From contig JADBXP010000012.1 of the NCBI GenBank assembly GCA_020403455.1, positions 23,007-87,006 of the forward strand: a stretch of 64,000 bases of DNA, given 5' to 3'. Under the pieces are notes generated by a model. The model was not told the DNA's origin and did no database searches. It worked only from the letters and a program-made list of their open reading frames with translations. The stretch comes from Chitinophagaceae bacterium. GTDB lineage: Bacteria > Bacteroidota > Bacteroidia > Chitinophagales > Chitinophagaceae. This document shows positions 7,997 to 15,899 of this stretch, piece after piece. Position 1 is the first letter of the stretch, and each line of letters starts with the position of its first letter. Both the position numbers and the translations under genes were made by a program.

Positions 7997-10603
7997 CTAC
8001 TGCTGCTGATTGGGGTCTGCCGGCGGAGTTGTACCCGGTGGGTTTATACAATTCAGGTTGTAAAGTCTGCGGGCATCACTGTAACCCTTGGCTTCTGAAG
8101 TCAGAAAGGATTGGCAACCTTCGGGAACCTTACCTACATTGTACAGGCAAATACCTCGATAGTATTCAGCCTTTCCATCCCTGGTCCATTTATTATTCAC
8201 TACCCTTTCAAAATAAGGAAGAGCTGCGCCCCATTCTTTGTTCAGAAAATGAACCAATCCAATGTTTTCAATTACGGGTGAAAATTTAGAATTGATTTTT
8301 CTGGCACTCTCATAAAGTTCCATGGCAGTCTTGAGGTCATTCTTGGTGAACGCTTCATTGCCCCGCTTAAAAAAGTCATAAAAGCGAAGACTATCCTGAT
8401 AGGCCTCCGGCGTAGGTGCGGGGGCACCACCTGGTGTGATTGCCGGCGGGGGTACACCCGGTTGAGATTGAGTCGCCATGGCGGGCGGGGTTACCTGAGT
8501 CTGTGTTGCCGGTGCCTGAGCTTGAGCTGCATTTTGCAGCGGCAGGTCTCCCAGGTCAGTGTGTAACTTTATGCTATTCTTTATGGTAACAGAATCCTTG
8601 GGGTAAAGAGCCAATGCAGAATCTGCGACTCTTGACATGAATCGAAGGGGATATTTCATTTCTTGTAGTGCAAAGAGATAGTTATTCCAGCCTTTTGCCA
8701 TTCCCTCATCGTTCCTGTATTTGCGAATTAGGTTAAAATTGCGGAACAGGCGACCTGAATCATTTTTATTGGCACAGACGAAGGCCAACAGTCCAAAGTA
8801 CGCAACATTTCGAGGTCTGTTTTCAAAACAGAGAATTCCATATTTATAGGCACTGTCATAGTAACTTTTGTCAATGCTCGCATTCTCATAATACCATCTG
8901 CCTTTGATGAACTCGGCATAATACATATAGGGATTTTCCTTCTTCACATTTTCAAACATTTCCATGGCCTCCTTTATCTTCTTTTCATTCAGAAGATACC
9001 TGCCTTTCATTAAGCTGAGTGGGAGACCCCACATCGTTACATTGGTCAAAGAAGGCAGTTGATCATTGATCTCAGTTGTTCTTTTACTAACTACGTCTGC
9101 ATTAACATCTTCGAACAAGGCAGATTGAACAATCATTGATTGGTTGGTTTGATAAGTTACCCAATTGGTGCCCAGGGTCAATAGCAGGAAAGCAGGCAGC
9201 AGCCATTTCAAGCGGTTGGAATAATTTTTATTCTCCGGATTCCGCAACTTATTGAGACGAGCATTCTCAACGGCATTGAGGCCAAAGAGCAGAATGAAAT
9301 ATACTTGCATGGTGGCTCGTTCCATGGGGAAGTTGAGGAACGCATCTGTGAAATAGCCGGCGAGACCAATCAACGATAGAAGCAGAGGAATTTTTTCATG
9401 TCGTTCGATATCGGAAGACAGAATATTTTTTAATGAGTAAAAGGGCAGCAAGAGAAATACCAGCAGATAAGCAATCCCACCAAAAATGCCACTCTCACCC
9501 AGCGCTTCAATAAAATCATTGTGTGCATGCACACTCATTGAGTTGTCGTCATTGGATAACTGGTCGAATTCCTGAGAAGTTATTTTCCAGTTACCATATC
9601 CTCTTCCTGTGAGCGGGTAATGTTTGAATAAGTCAATTCCAACTTTCCAAATACCGATACGATTGGAAGATCCACGTTCTGTGAATGTGATGGTATTGAA
9701 TCGTTCAGTTACAGTACCAAAGGAAGAAGGCTGGTTACCACCAACGACTGTTCTACGTTGTGTTTCAACGGTCAATTGAGAAAGCATCAATGCCAGAACG
9801 ATAGGAATCAGGAATAGTGAAATATCTTGTAGCACTTTTCTGACATCTTGGTGGCCTATGAATTCGTAGATGCAAAAAGCAAGAAAAACAATCAATTGAA
9901 AAATGATACCTATGTAGGAAGAACGTGCATTGGTGAGAGCAATTGCGTATAGGGCGAGAAAAAGAATCACAAGATTCAATACTCGTTTCCATTTGGTTCC
10001 GATATATATGGAGTAAAGAGCAAATGGAAGTTTTACAACGATGGCGCTGGCGAAGATATTTTTATTACCGGTTACCCCCTTCATATTCAATACAGCTCCA
10101 TCGAAACCCAATTCGCCAACATCGTTGAAAAAAATCTGCAGGGCCTTGAAAACATTGAGAAACAGAATAAGCGAAACAATCTGTGCCAGGATAGGAAGAA
10201 TTCTATTGGTTTGTAACATCAGGCAGGCAACACTGGCAAATGCTATGAAAGCGATGATGCAACGGGCATAATTAACAATGAACTCATTTTTATTGAACGC
10301 AAAGAAGAAACTCAGTCCCGATAAAATACAAAAGATGGTAAACATGATCGCCGGGGGCTGCGATATTGCCCTGCTAAACTGCTGGCTAACATCGCTATAT
10401 CTGCTCTTGTTTGCCGTGAAAAGGTATGCAACGGCAATGAGGTTTACAATGCTTAGATAAAGCCATTGTGGTCCGTTGAAGTCTATGGATTCACCTCGGG
10501 GAATAAAATCAACAAAAGTGTACAGACAGAGGATGGCGAGGGTAGCATAGTTGGTGCCGCTTAAACTGCTGAGACTGATTGCGGTGGCTTTCTTTTCTTT
10601 CAT
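7997..10603 (-). CDS. O-antigen ligase/polymerase-like membrane protein fused to TPRs
   Basis: This is an 868-residue protein. Residues ~15-470 hold about 10-11 membrane segments with the Wzy_C/O-antigen ligase signature: the periplasmic loop SSNRIGIWKVGIDLF..PLTGRGYGNW and the HAHNDFIEALGESG motif. Residues ~500-680 and ~760-850 are helical repeats of TPR type, joined by a Pro/Ala/Gln-rich linker (~695-745, for example PGVPPPAITPGGAPAPTPEA). The end is a Pro/Gln tail. The family transfers or polymerises surface glycans at the periplasmic face of the inner membrane; the TPR tail may dock partners. It is transcribed away from the cold shock gene. Confidence 0.85.
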   Translation of the reverse strand: MKEKKATAISLSSLSGTNYATLAILCLYTFVDFIPRGESIDFNGPQWLYLSIVNLIAVAYLFTANKSRYSDVSQQFSRAISQPPAIMFTIFCILSGLSFFFAFNKNEFIVNYARCIIAFIAFASVACLMLQTNRILPILAQIVSLILFLNVFKALQIFFNDVGELGFDGAVLNMKGVTGNKNIFASAIVVKLPFALYSIYIGTKWKRVLNLVILFLALYAIALTNARSSYIGIIFQLIVFLAFCIYEFIGHQDVRKVLQDISLFLIPIVLALMLSQLTVETQRRTVVGGNQPSSFGTVTERFNTITFTERGSSNRIGIWKVGIDLFKHYPLTGRGYGNWKITSQEFDQLSNDDNSMSVHAHNDFIEALGESGIFGGIAYLLVFLLLPFYSLKNILSSDIERHEKIPLLLSLIGLAGYFTDAFLNFPMERATMQVYFILLFGLNAVENARLNKLRNPENKNYSNRLKWLLPAFLLLTLGTNWVTYQTNQSMIVQSALFEDVNADVVSKRTTEINDQLPSLTNVTMWGLPLSLMKGRYLLNEKKIKEAMEMFENVKKENPYMYYAEFIKGRWYYENASIDKSYYDSAYKYGILCFENRPRNVAYFGLLAFVCANKNDSGRLFRNFNLIRKYRNDEGMAKGWNNYLFALQEMKYPLRFMSRVADSALALYPKDSVTIKNSIKLHTDLGDLPLQNAAQAQAPATQTQVTPPAMATQSQPGVPPPAITPGGAPAPTPEAYQDSLRFYDFFKRGNEAFTKNDLKTAMELYESARKINSKFSPVIENIGLVHFLNKEWGAALPYFERVVNNKWTRDGKAEYYRGICLYNVGKVPEGCQSFLTSEAKGYSDARRLYNLNCINPPGTTPPADPNQQQ

Positions 10604-10630
10604 GAGGAACGGTTAGGTTTTTCGGGATCA

Positions 10631-10661
10631 GGGAGTCCATTTGCCTTTCGGCGGACTTCCC
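10631..10661 (-). promoter_or_regulatory. Strong leader hairpin of the O-antigen ligase gene
   Basis: On the minus strand the 5' leader folds into a long stem: GGGAAGTCC pairs with GGACTCCC (one bulge), closed by GCC-GAAA-GGC, a GNRA tetraloop. It sits 28 nt before the start codon and just downstream of the predicted -7 element. It could stabilise the mRNA or control translation. No riboswitch class was recognised. Confidence 0.5.
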
Positions 10662-10665
10662 TCTG

Positions 10666-10673
10666 CAAATGTA
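10666..10673 (-). promoter_or_regulatory. Possible -7 element of the O-antigen ligase gene
   Basis: The minus strand reads TACATTTG, an exact TAnnTTTG, 62 nt before the ATG at 10603. No -33 TTG is found at the right distance. The predicted transcript would begin at the leader hairpin. Confidence 0.4.
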
Positions 10674-10747
10674 AGAACGATAAAAAAACCGGAATATAAT
10701 GGCTGGAGCAGTTTTTTTTGTATTTTGGGGAAAATAAACTGAAAAAT

Positions 10748-10954
10748 ATGCCAACCGGAGTAGTAAAATGGTTCAATGATGCCAAGGGTTTTGGGTTCAT
10801 CACTCCTGATGATGGAGGAGAAGACTTGTTTGCACATTTCTCTGCCATTAACATGGGCGGATTCAAATCACTGAAAGAAGGACAGAAAGTGAGTTTTGAA
10901 ATAACCGATGGGAAAAAAGGTAAGCAGGCAGCCAATATTCAGGCAATTCAATAA
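10748..10954 (+). CDS. Cold shock domain protein
   Basis: This 68-residue protein spans one cold shock domain from end to end. It has RNP1 (KGFGFITPD), RNP2 (DLFAHFSAI) and the [13 protein letters not shown] start. These bind single-stranded RNA/DNA and act as RNA chaperones in the cytoplasm. The ATG at 10748 is used rather than the in-frame TTG at 10718, since family members begin two or three residues before the TGVVKWF block. The gene is monocistronic, with its own hairpin terminator immediately downstream. Confidence 0.96.
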   Translation: MPTGVVKWFNDAKGFGFITPDDGGEDLFAHFSAINMGGFKSLKEGQKVSFEITDGKKGKQAANIQAIQ

Positions 10955-10982
10955 ATTGACCAGCCCCCTTTCAAAAGACAAC

Positions 10983-11010
10983 AATGACTCCTCGCGGGGT
11001 CATTTTAGTT
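10983..11010 (+). terminator. Terminator of the cold shock gene
   Basis: AATGACTCC, loop TCGC, GGGGTCATT, then TTTTAGTTTT: a 9-bp stem (one G-T pair) followed by a T-rich run, 28 nt after the cold shock stop. It overlaps the end of the convergent DUF5723 gene. Confidence 0.75.
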
Positions 11011-12417
11011 TTCCCAGCAGTCAAGTTTGCCGGGTGTTTTCTTTTTTCCGAAGGGATGAATAGACAGCATGGCATAACCCCCTCCCCGAAGGCGAGGTTC
11101 GCGACTTAGGGGGCGGGTTATCTCAAAATGATGAAGTCCAACTGTCAGTGGACCGATTTTTACTGCAGCACCTGCCCAAATCTCCCCCTGTTGTGTGAGT
11201 TGAACCGGCAGGAATACCCCAAGACCCCTGCTCTCCCAGCGGGGTGTGATGCCCAGCAAATTATTTTCTCTTGTTCTCCAATGTCTGGAATTGGCATCAG
11301 ATAGCAGGTTCAGGCTGAGATTGGTATTTACAAAGATTCCCTTGTAAATTCTTTTATCAAAATTGATGATGAGCTTGGTGGGAAGACTTACTCTGAATAT
11401 CCCTGTATAGGGATTGATGGATGTAAACAAGGTACTGACTGAATCTACCAATGAGGAAAGATCGGGGGCGCCGGTTAATTTGTTTTCTAACATTCCATCG
11501 GTAATCGGATAAATTGGATCTCCCCAGCTGCGGGAAGAACCTGCATACTGGAATCGATTCACCCCCAGGTCCATCAGACTGATGCCCACTTTCCAGTTAT
11601 AGCGAAGTAATTTTTTTTCCTCGTCGTCCTCGTCACCATCCTCGCCGTCTTCCCACCGAATGTATTCAGCGCCCCAACTAAGTCCCAGAGAGGTTTTGGA
11701 TTGGTTCATTACATCTTTGAAGCTATTGATACTGATGGAGGGATCATAAACGGAAGAGAGTCCGAATCGACCGCTGCCTCCTGAAAAAACATAAGCTGTA
11801 TCGGGTGGGTTGGTAAATTCCTGGAAAGTAATTTGGCGCATTTGGAAAAAAGCAGCTGACATGCCTTTCATAATCTGGAGGGTAACTCCGGCACTAAGTC
11901 TGCCGCTCTTGTTAGACATCAATACACCCGAGACATTGATATCTCCCTGAAGCCATCCCTGGTGTAAGATATGGCCACCGATAGAAGGTGTAGTTCTGTT
12001 GTCTTGCAGAAAGCTAAATAGGCTGGTAGTAGTATCTACAATATTGACCGGTTGTGTGCGGTAATGATTATAAGTTCTGGCCCTGATACCCGCACTCACT
12101 GCCAATCGTGGGGAGAGTTTTACCATGAAATTCAACAATCCAAGATCCAAATTACCGTGAATCTGGTGACGCAGCAATCCCGGACGCACCCTGAAGCTGG
12201 AGCTATCTGCCCACAAATGATTGCTAAAGAGTGATAGCTGAACTCCCATAGGAGCGACTTCCCAATTATATGCCCCTAAAACAGGAGATGCTGGATTGTT
12301 AAATCTTGCACTGCTTCCTGCAAACGGTGAGCCATGTAAGGCGTGATAGCTTTGTGCACGTAACACTTCACCACAAATGAGGAACAACAACAAGTATAGA
12401 AAAAATTTGCGGGACAT
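11005..12417 (-). CDS. DUF5723-like outer-membrane beta-barrel protein
   Basis: The 470-residue protein starts at ATG 12417, where a signal peptide begins (MSRKFFLYLLLFLICGEVLRAQ); the 35 upstream in-frame residues look like leader noise. The mature part has alternating strands with aromatic ends and family-like text near the N-terminus (HGSPFAGSSARFNNPAS), as in Bacteroidota DUF5723 proteins of type IX-secreting species. An acidic loop (EDGEDGDEDDEEKK, about residue 265-280) is unusual for a strand-rich protein and may bind cations. It is probably surface-located. Function unknown. Confidence 0.75.
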   Translation of the reverse strand: MSRKFFLYLLLFLICGEVLRAQSYHALHGSPFAGSSARFNNPASPVLGAYNWEVAPMGVQLSLFSNHLWADSSSFRVRPGLLRHQIHGNLDLGLLNFMVKLSPRLAVSAGIRARTYNHYRTQPVNIVDTTTSLFSFLQDNRTTPSIGGHILHQGWLQGDINVSGVLMSNKSGRLSAGVTLQIMKGMSAAFFQMRQITFQEFTNPPDTAYVFSGGSGRFGLSSVYDPSISINSFKDVMNQSKTSLGLSWGAEYIRWEDGEDGDEDDEEKKLLRYNWKVGISLMDLGVNRFQYAGSSRSWGDPIYPITDGMLENKLTGAPDLSSLVDSVSTLFTSINPYTGIFRVSLPTKLIINFDKRIYKGIFVNTNLSLNLLSDANSRHWRTRENNLLGITPRWESRGLGVFLPVQLTQQGEIWAGAAVKIGPLTVGLHHFEITRPLSREPRLRGGGYAMLSIHPFGKKKTPGKLDCWEN

Positions 12418-12436
12418 TAAAAATGGCAGATTGTAT

Positions 12437-12468
12437 TTCCTATAAATTGAGTTGAGTTGATATAGGAA
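12437..12468. promoter_or_regulatory. Inverted repeat upstream of the DUF5723 gene
   Basis: TTCCTATA and TATAGGAA are perfect 8-bp arms separated by 16 nt that contain TTGAG repeated. They lie 20 nt upstream of the ATG at 12417. It could be an operator for a dimeric regulator or chance in AT-rich DNA. Confidence 0.3.
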
Positions 12469-12651
12469 GAGCTGTATTGTTGAAAATGAATTTTGCTTAC
12501 AAATAAAGGGAGAATTCTGCATTTGGTGAAGGTTTTCATAGATTCTAACATGCTATTCACTCATATCGGATCATAGAAGTGACATGATTTTTTCTTGGTG
12601 AATAGACAAGGATGGTTCTGATAGGGTTGCTGAGCTCATTTTTTGATAGGA

Positions 12652-12679
12652 ATCTGCCTTAGGGCAGATGGATTTTTTT
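12652..12679 (+). terminator. Orphan terminator-like hairpin
   Basis: ATCTGCC, loop TTAG, GGCAGAT, then GGATTTTTTT and a second T run: a good intrinsic terminator on the plus strand. No plus-strand gene ends here; the nearest upstream one, the cold shock gene, already has a terminator 1.6 kb earlier. It may end a small RNA. Confidence 0.5.
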
Positions 12680-13019
12680 CAGTTTTTTTCCAAGATGAAG
12701 TAGCATGGTTTTATCTATCTACGATACTTTTTTTGATTGGGGTGCGTATGTAGGGACTGTTAAATTGATTCAGAAGGGTAAAAAGTTCAGGTGCACCAGC
12801 AGCTTTTGAACTGATATCAGCAAAGGGGAACTGGGTTTTTGTATTACTATTCAATAACTTAGAACATCTTTACTCCCTGCAACAAGTAAAAGAATGACGG
12901 ATTTGAGGTAAATCCGGATACACAGGTTATTAACATTTTTAATGTGAGTAAACCATTTGTTAATATTAAAGTCTAAAAGGTGCTTAAAAGACTCTACATT
13001 TACACACTTTTTTGAAGAC

Positions 13020-13214
13020 ATGGAATTAAAAACAAATTTGATACGGAATTCCGCTAGTAAGGGAAATGAGCAGGTTCAACGGAGAGACGAGCAAATTAGG
13101 CGGATACTTAGTGCTGCTCAATATAAAAAATACAAGGAGGCGGAAAGAGCTGTTCAATCCGCCATCAAGGGAAATGACCAGGAAAAAATCCCCTCCCCGG
13201 CTTTGAAATCCTAA
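13020..13214 (+). CDS. Small 64-residue protein, possibly a truncated heavy-metal-sensor (Spy-like) tail
   Basis: The ATG at 13020 is preferred to an in-frame TTG at 12957. The protein is very polar, without signal peptide. The middle, RRDEQIRRILSAAQYKKYKEAERAVQSA, resembles the last helix of Spy/periplasmic metal-sensor-type proteins, where ILxxxQxxKYxE recurs. The usual signal peptide and earlier helices are absent, so it may be a remnant or an unrelated small helical protein. It stands alone on the plus strand. Confidence 0.45.
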   Translation: MELKTNLIRNSASKGNEQVQRRDEQIRRILSAAQYKKYKEAERAVQSAIKGNDQEKIPSPALKS

Positions 13215-13572
13215 ATTACAAACACTGCTGTTCCAGGTTAGTGGTCAATTTATTGGAACCATTCCATTAAGCAGCTTTAATTCCAGCGTTTGACTATTGA
13301 TTTTTTTAAATCTAGTTGCATTTTCCAGATTCATTTCGGTAGAAATACTTTTTCATTAAAGGCAAAAAAAATCCCCTGTAGAAACAGGGGAGATTTACGA
13401 TTGCTTGCTTATAAAAACCAAAAAACGAACTAAATAATTGATTGTAAATTAGTTACTAAAAATATGAAATATATAATAATATTTATTAATAAATGTATAT
13501 TTCCTATTTAATACACAAATATACTAATTTAATTTGCTAAAACATTATATTAATAATTAATTAATATAATGT
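13215..13572. other. 358-bp AT-rich gap with terminator and palindrome
   Basis: No gene is seen. The gap contains the minus-strand hairpin at 13372-13391 and a long AT-rich tail running into the 15-bp inverted repeat at 13540-13574. Confidence 0.6.
13372..13391 (-). terminator. Terminator downstream of the aminotransferase gene
   Basis: Read on the minus strand, a TCCCCTG/CAGGGGA stem with a 6-nt loop is followed by eight T. It lies about 180 nt after the aminotransferase stop, leaving a long AT-rich 3' untranslated region. Confidence 0.65.
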
Positions 13573-13574
13573 TT
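13540..13574. repeat. 15-bp perfect inverted repeat at the aminotransferase 3' end
   Basis: AAACATTATATTAAT and ATTAATATAATGTTT with a 5-nt loop (AATTA). The right arm enters the stop codon of the aminotransferase gene. Almost pure A/T, so it is a weak terminator, but the arms are perfect. Confidence 0.6.
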
Positions 13575-14766
13575 ATTTTCTACCCGGGTACACTTCCAGT
13601 GCCTTTTCCAGGCAATCCATGGCTTGGTTGATAGAGTCGCTATTCAGTACATAAGCAAGTCTTACCTCCTGTTTCCCCAATCCGGGTGTGCCATAAAATC
13701 CGGTAGCAGGGGCCAGCATAACAGTAGCTCCCTGATGACTGAAAGATTCCAAGAGCCATTGGCAAAAAAGGTCTGAATCATCAATCGGCAATCTGGCCAT
13801 GGCATAAAAAGCTCCACCCGGACAAGGACAATAAACTCCCGGCATGGCGTTAAGTCGGGCTACCAGCAGATCTCTGCGGTTACAATATTCCTTGCGGGTT
13901 TCTTCAAAATAATCTGCCGGTAAGTCGATGGCTGCTTCAGCAGCAATCTGAGCAAAGGAGGGCGGACTTAAACGAGCCTGGGCTAATTTCATTGCTGCAT
14001 CCAATACTGCCTTATTCTTGGTTACCAATGCGCCTAATCTGGCACCACAAGCACTGTATCGCTTGCTGATTGTGTCCATTAAAATGACCTGATCTTCCAC
14101 CCCCTTCAAATGCATCGCGCTGATTTGATTGCCCTCATAGCAAAATTCCCGGTAAGCCTCATCCGAGAACAAAAACAAAGGATAGCGCAGCAGTAAATCC
14201 CGCAGCTGTTCCATTTCTTCTGCTGTGTACAAATAACCGGTAGGATTATTCGGGTTGCAGATGATGATGGCTTTTGTACGCGGAGTAATTTTTTTCTCCA
14301 GTTCACTTATAGGCGGTAAGGCAAAACCAGTATCTATGTAGGAGGTTACAGGCACTACCTTCACACCTGCGGCTATAGCAAATCCATTGTAATTGGCGTA
14401 GAAGGGTTCCGGAATGATTACCTCATCTCCCGGATCGAGACAAGCGAGCATGCCAAATAAAATCGCCTCGCTTCCTCCTGTTGTTACAATTATTTCACTT
14501 GCCGTAATGTTTATTCCAACTGTCTTGTAATATTCAGTCAATTTTTGCCTATATGATTCATTGCCGGCACTATGGCTGTATTCTAGTACCCGGAAATCGA
14601 TATTCCTGACCGCATCCATCATTGACTGGGGGGTGGCAATATCCGGTTGGCCGATGTTTAGGTGAAAAACCTTGGTACCTCTTTTTTTAGCTGCTTCAGC
14701 AAAGGGTACTAATTTTCTGATAGGTGAGGGGGGCATCAATTGTCCCCGTTGACTGATGGTTGGCAT
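13573..14766 (-). CDS. Class I/II pyridoxal-phosphate aminotransferase
   Basis: This is a 397-residue fold-type I aminotransferase. Marks: Gly/Glu pocket TTGGSEAI (95-102), the NPNNPTG motif (171-177), Asp202 in LFSDEAY, and the Schiff-base Lys235 in DTISKRYSACGARLG, with Arg243 as phosphate contact. The C-terminal half ends with the substrate Arg region KQEVRLAY. It belongs to the aspartate/aromatic-type aminotransferase group; exact amino donor not resolved. It is monocistronic with its own promoter, whose -7 element lies 4 nt before the ATG, suggesting a leaderless mRNA. Confidence 0.93.
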   Translation of the reverse strand: MPTISQRGQLMPPSPIRKLVPFAEAAKKRGTKVFHLNIGQPDIATPQSMMDAVRNIDFRVLEYSHSAGNESYRQKLTEYYKTVGINITASEIIVTTGGSEAILFGMLACLDPGDEVIIPEPFYANYNGFAIAAGVKVVPVTSYIDTGFALPPISELEKKITPRTKAIIICNPNNPTGYLYTAEEMEQLRDLLLRYPLFLFSDEAYREFCYEGNQISAMHLKGVEDQVILMDTISKRYSACGARLGALVTKNKAVLDAAMKLAQARLSPPSFAQIAAEAAIDLPADYFEETRKEYCNRRDLLVARLNAMPGVYCPCPGGAFYAMARLPIDDSDLFCQWLLESFSHQGATVMLAPATGFYGTPGLGKQEVRLAYVLNSDSINQAMDCLEKALEVYPGRK

Positions 14767-14770
14767 GGTG

Positions 14771-14803
14771 CAAAGATAAATCTACTTCATTGGTCACTCC
14801 AAA
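14771..14803 (-). promoter_or_regulatory. Promoter of the aminotransferase gene (leaderless type)
   Basis: On the minus strand TTTG (14803-14800), 21 nt, then TATCTTTG (14778-14771). Both elements match the Bacteroidota consensus and spacing. The -7 element ends 4 nt before the ATG, so transcription should start at or within the start codon. The -33 TTTG is formed from the T tract of the upstream terminator. Confidence 0.65.
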
Positions 14804-14810
14804 AAACAAA

Positions 14811-14836
14811 AAAGCGCAGTTGGTAAACCGCGCTTT
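14811..14836 (-). terminator. Terminator of the DUF1573 pair
   Basis: On the minus strand AAAGCGC...GCGCTTT with an inner GGT/ACC pair, then TTTGTTTTTT. It lies 25 nt after the stop of the second DUF1573 gene and directly before the aminotransferase promoter. Confidence 0.75.
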
Positions 14837-14860
14837 ACAATTCGATTAAATTAACAACAT

Positions 14861-15235
14861 TTATTTCTTTTCCTGAATTACCTCCCCATCAATGGTCAGG
14901 ATATAGGGTGATGCTATGCCGGCAAATTTAACAGTGATGTTTTTCTTGAAGCTACCGGCGGTTTCGGAATTGAACGTTACTTTAATTTCACTGGTCTTCC
15001 CCTTTAAAATAGCGCCTTTCGCATGTTCCGGTGAGGTACAACCACACTCTGCAGTAGCTGTTTCAATTACAACTGGGCGGGAAGAAGTATTGGTGAAAAT
15101 AAAAGTGTGTGTTACTGGCACATGCTGTTTGATCTTACCAAAAGAATGCGTTTTTTCTGCGAAAGTAACTTCCGTTTGTGCTTGCACAAATGTGGCTACA
15201 CCCAGGAAAAATAGCAAGGATAAAAAATTTTTCAT
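14861..15235 (-). CDS. DUF1573 exported protein (second of a pair)
   Basis: This 124-residue protein has a signal peptide (about 1-19, ending FVQAQ) and one DUF1573 domain, an Ig-like/ASH-type beta-sandwich. It carries the family ECGCT motif (about residues 64-68) after the THTFIFTNTS strand. The Cys pair in CGC suggests a disulfide or metal site. It is expected in the periplasm or on the surface. It follows the larger DUF1573 gene after 17 nt and shares its promoter. Function is not established for the family. Confidence 0.88.
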   Translation of the reverse strand: MKNFLSLLFFLGVATFVQAQTEVTFAEKTHSFGKIKQHVPVTHTFIFTNTSSRPVVIETATAECGCTSPEHAKGAILKGKTSEIKVTFNSETAGSFKKNITVKFAGIASPYILTIDGEVIQEKK

Positions 15236-15252
15236 CGCTTTCTAGAGTCGTA

Positions 15253-15702
15253 TTATTGTTTAACTGGATTCGCTGATTGAGCCGGAGCGGGCTCCTGCTT
15301 GGGTTGAACGCCAACGCCGGTTAACATGATGGTTTGAGTCATGTCATGATCAAAATAAATAGTAGTTATCTTACCATAAGAACCCGCTTGTCCACCATTA
15401 TAACTGATAGCAACTTTTACTGTTTGTCCGGGGCCAAATCGTTGGTTGGGAGTAAAGTTCGGTGTAGTGCAGCCGCAGCCTGCTTTCGCATTCAACAGAG
15501 TTACCGTGTCTTTGCTGATATTTTTGATTTCTACCACAAAATCAACCGGAACACCTACAGGGCGCTCACCTGCATTGAAATTGGTATTAGTAATTTCCAA
15601 TACTTTGCTGATTTCCCATTTTGGGGCCTCATTTGTTTGGTCTTGTGCTTGAACAAGCTGAAAACTCAGCAGGCAAACAAATGCTACAAATAGCTTTTTC
15701 AT
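15253..15702 (-). CDS. DUF1573 exported protein (first of a pair)
   Basis: This 149-residue protein has a signal peptide (to about VQAQ, residue 19), the DUF1573 fold and the GCGCTTPNF motif near residue 76. It ends with a Pro/Ala-rich tail (PAPAQSANP). It is clearly homologous to but diverged from the next gene, so the pair is an old tandem duplication. It is the promoter-proximal gene of a two-gene unit ended by the hairpin at 14811-14836. Confidence 0.88.
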   Translation of the reverse strand: MKKLFVAFVCLLSFQLVQAQDQTNEAPKWEISKVLEITNTNFNAGERPVGVPVDFVVEIKNISKDTVTLLNAKAGCGCTTPNFTPNQRFGPGQTVKVAISYNGGQAGSYGKITTIYFDHDMTQTIMLTGVGVQPKQEPAPAQSANPVKQ

Positions 15703-15720
15703 AAGAAGTAATTTATAAGT

Positions 15721-15752
15721 TAAAATTAATCAAATACGCGTGTTTTGGCAAA
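15721..15752 (-). promoter_or_regulatory. Promoter of the DUF1573 pair
   Basis: On the minus strand TTTG (15752-15749), a 20-nt spacer, then TAATTTTA (15728-15721, one mismatch to TAnnTTTG). Transcription would begin about 10 nt before the ATG at 15702. Confidence 0.5.
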
Positions 15753-15866
15753 TACAAGTCCGTTTCAAGCTTATTTGGCACCAATTTTAACAATTCAAAG
15801 ACCCCTCATCCTGCAGCTTCGTTGCCCGGTTAACCTGATTTTATGCACTTGTTTTGTTTTTCCCCC

Positions 15867-15895
15867 TTGCTATTCCTTCTGTAGTGCTAAATTTG
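15867..15895 (+). promoter_or_regulatory. Promoter of the E1 fusion gene (leaderless type)
   Basis: TTG (15867-15869), 18 nt, then TAAATTTG (15888-15895), an exact -7 match. CGGC separates it from the ATG at 15900, so the mRNA should start at or next to the initiation codon. Confidence 0.6.
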
Positions 15896-15899
15896 CGGC

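Larger units (their letters stand above)
12418..13019 (+). other. 602-bp stretch without a confident gene
   Basis: No reading frame here shows family resemblance. It holds an 8-bp inverted repeat near the DUF5723 start (12437-12468), a plus-strand terminator-like hairpin with no gene before it (12652-12679), and the leader of the 64-residue gene. Confidence 0.6.

Noticed and set aside
14861..15702. Two adjacent DUF1573 genes as an assembly duplication
   Set aside because: The two proteins are only distantly similar and differ in length and tail, so it is an old tandem duplication.
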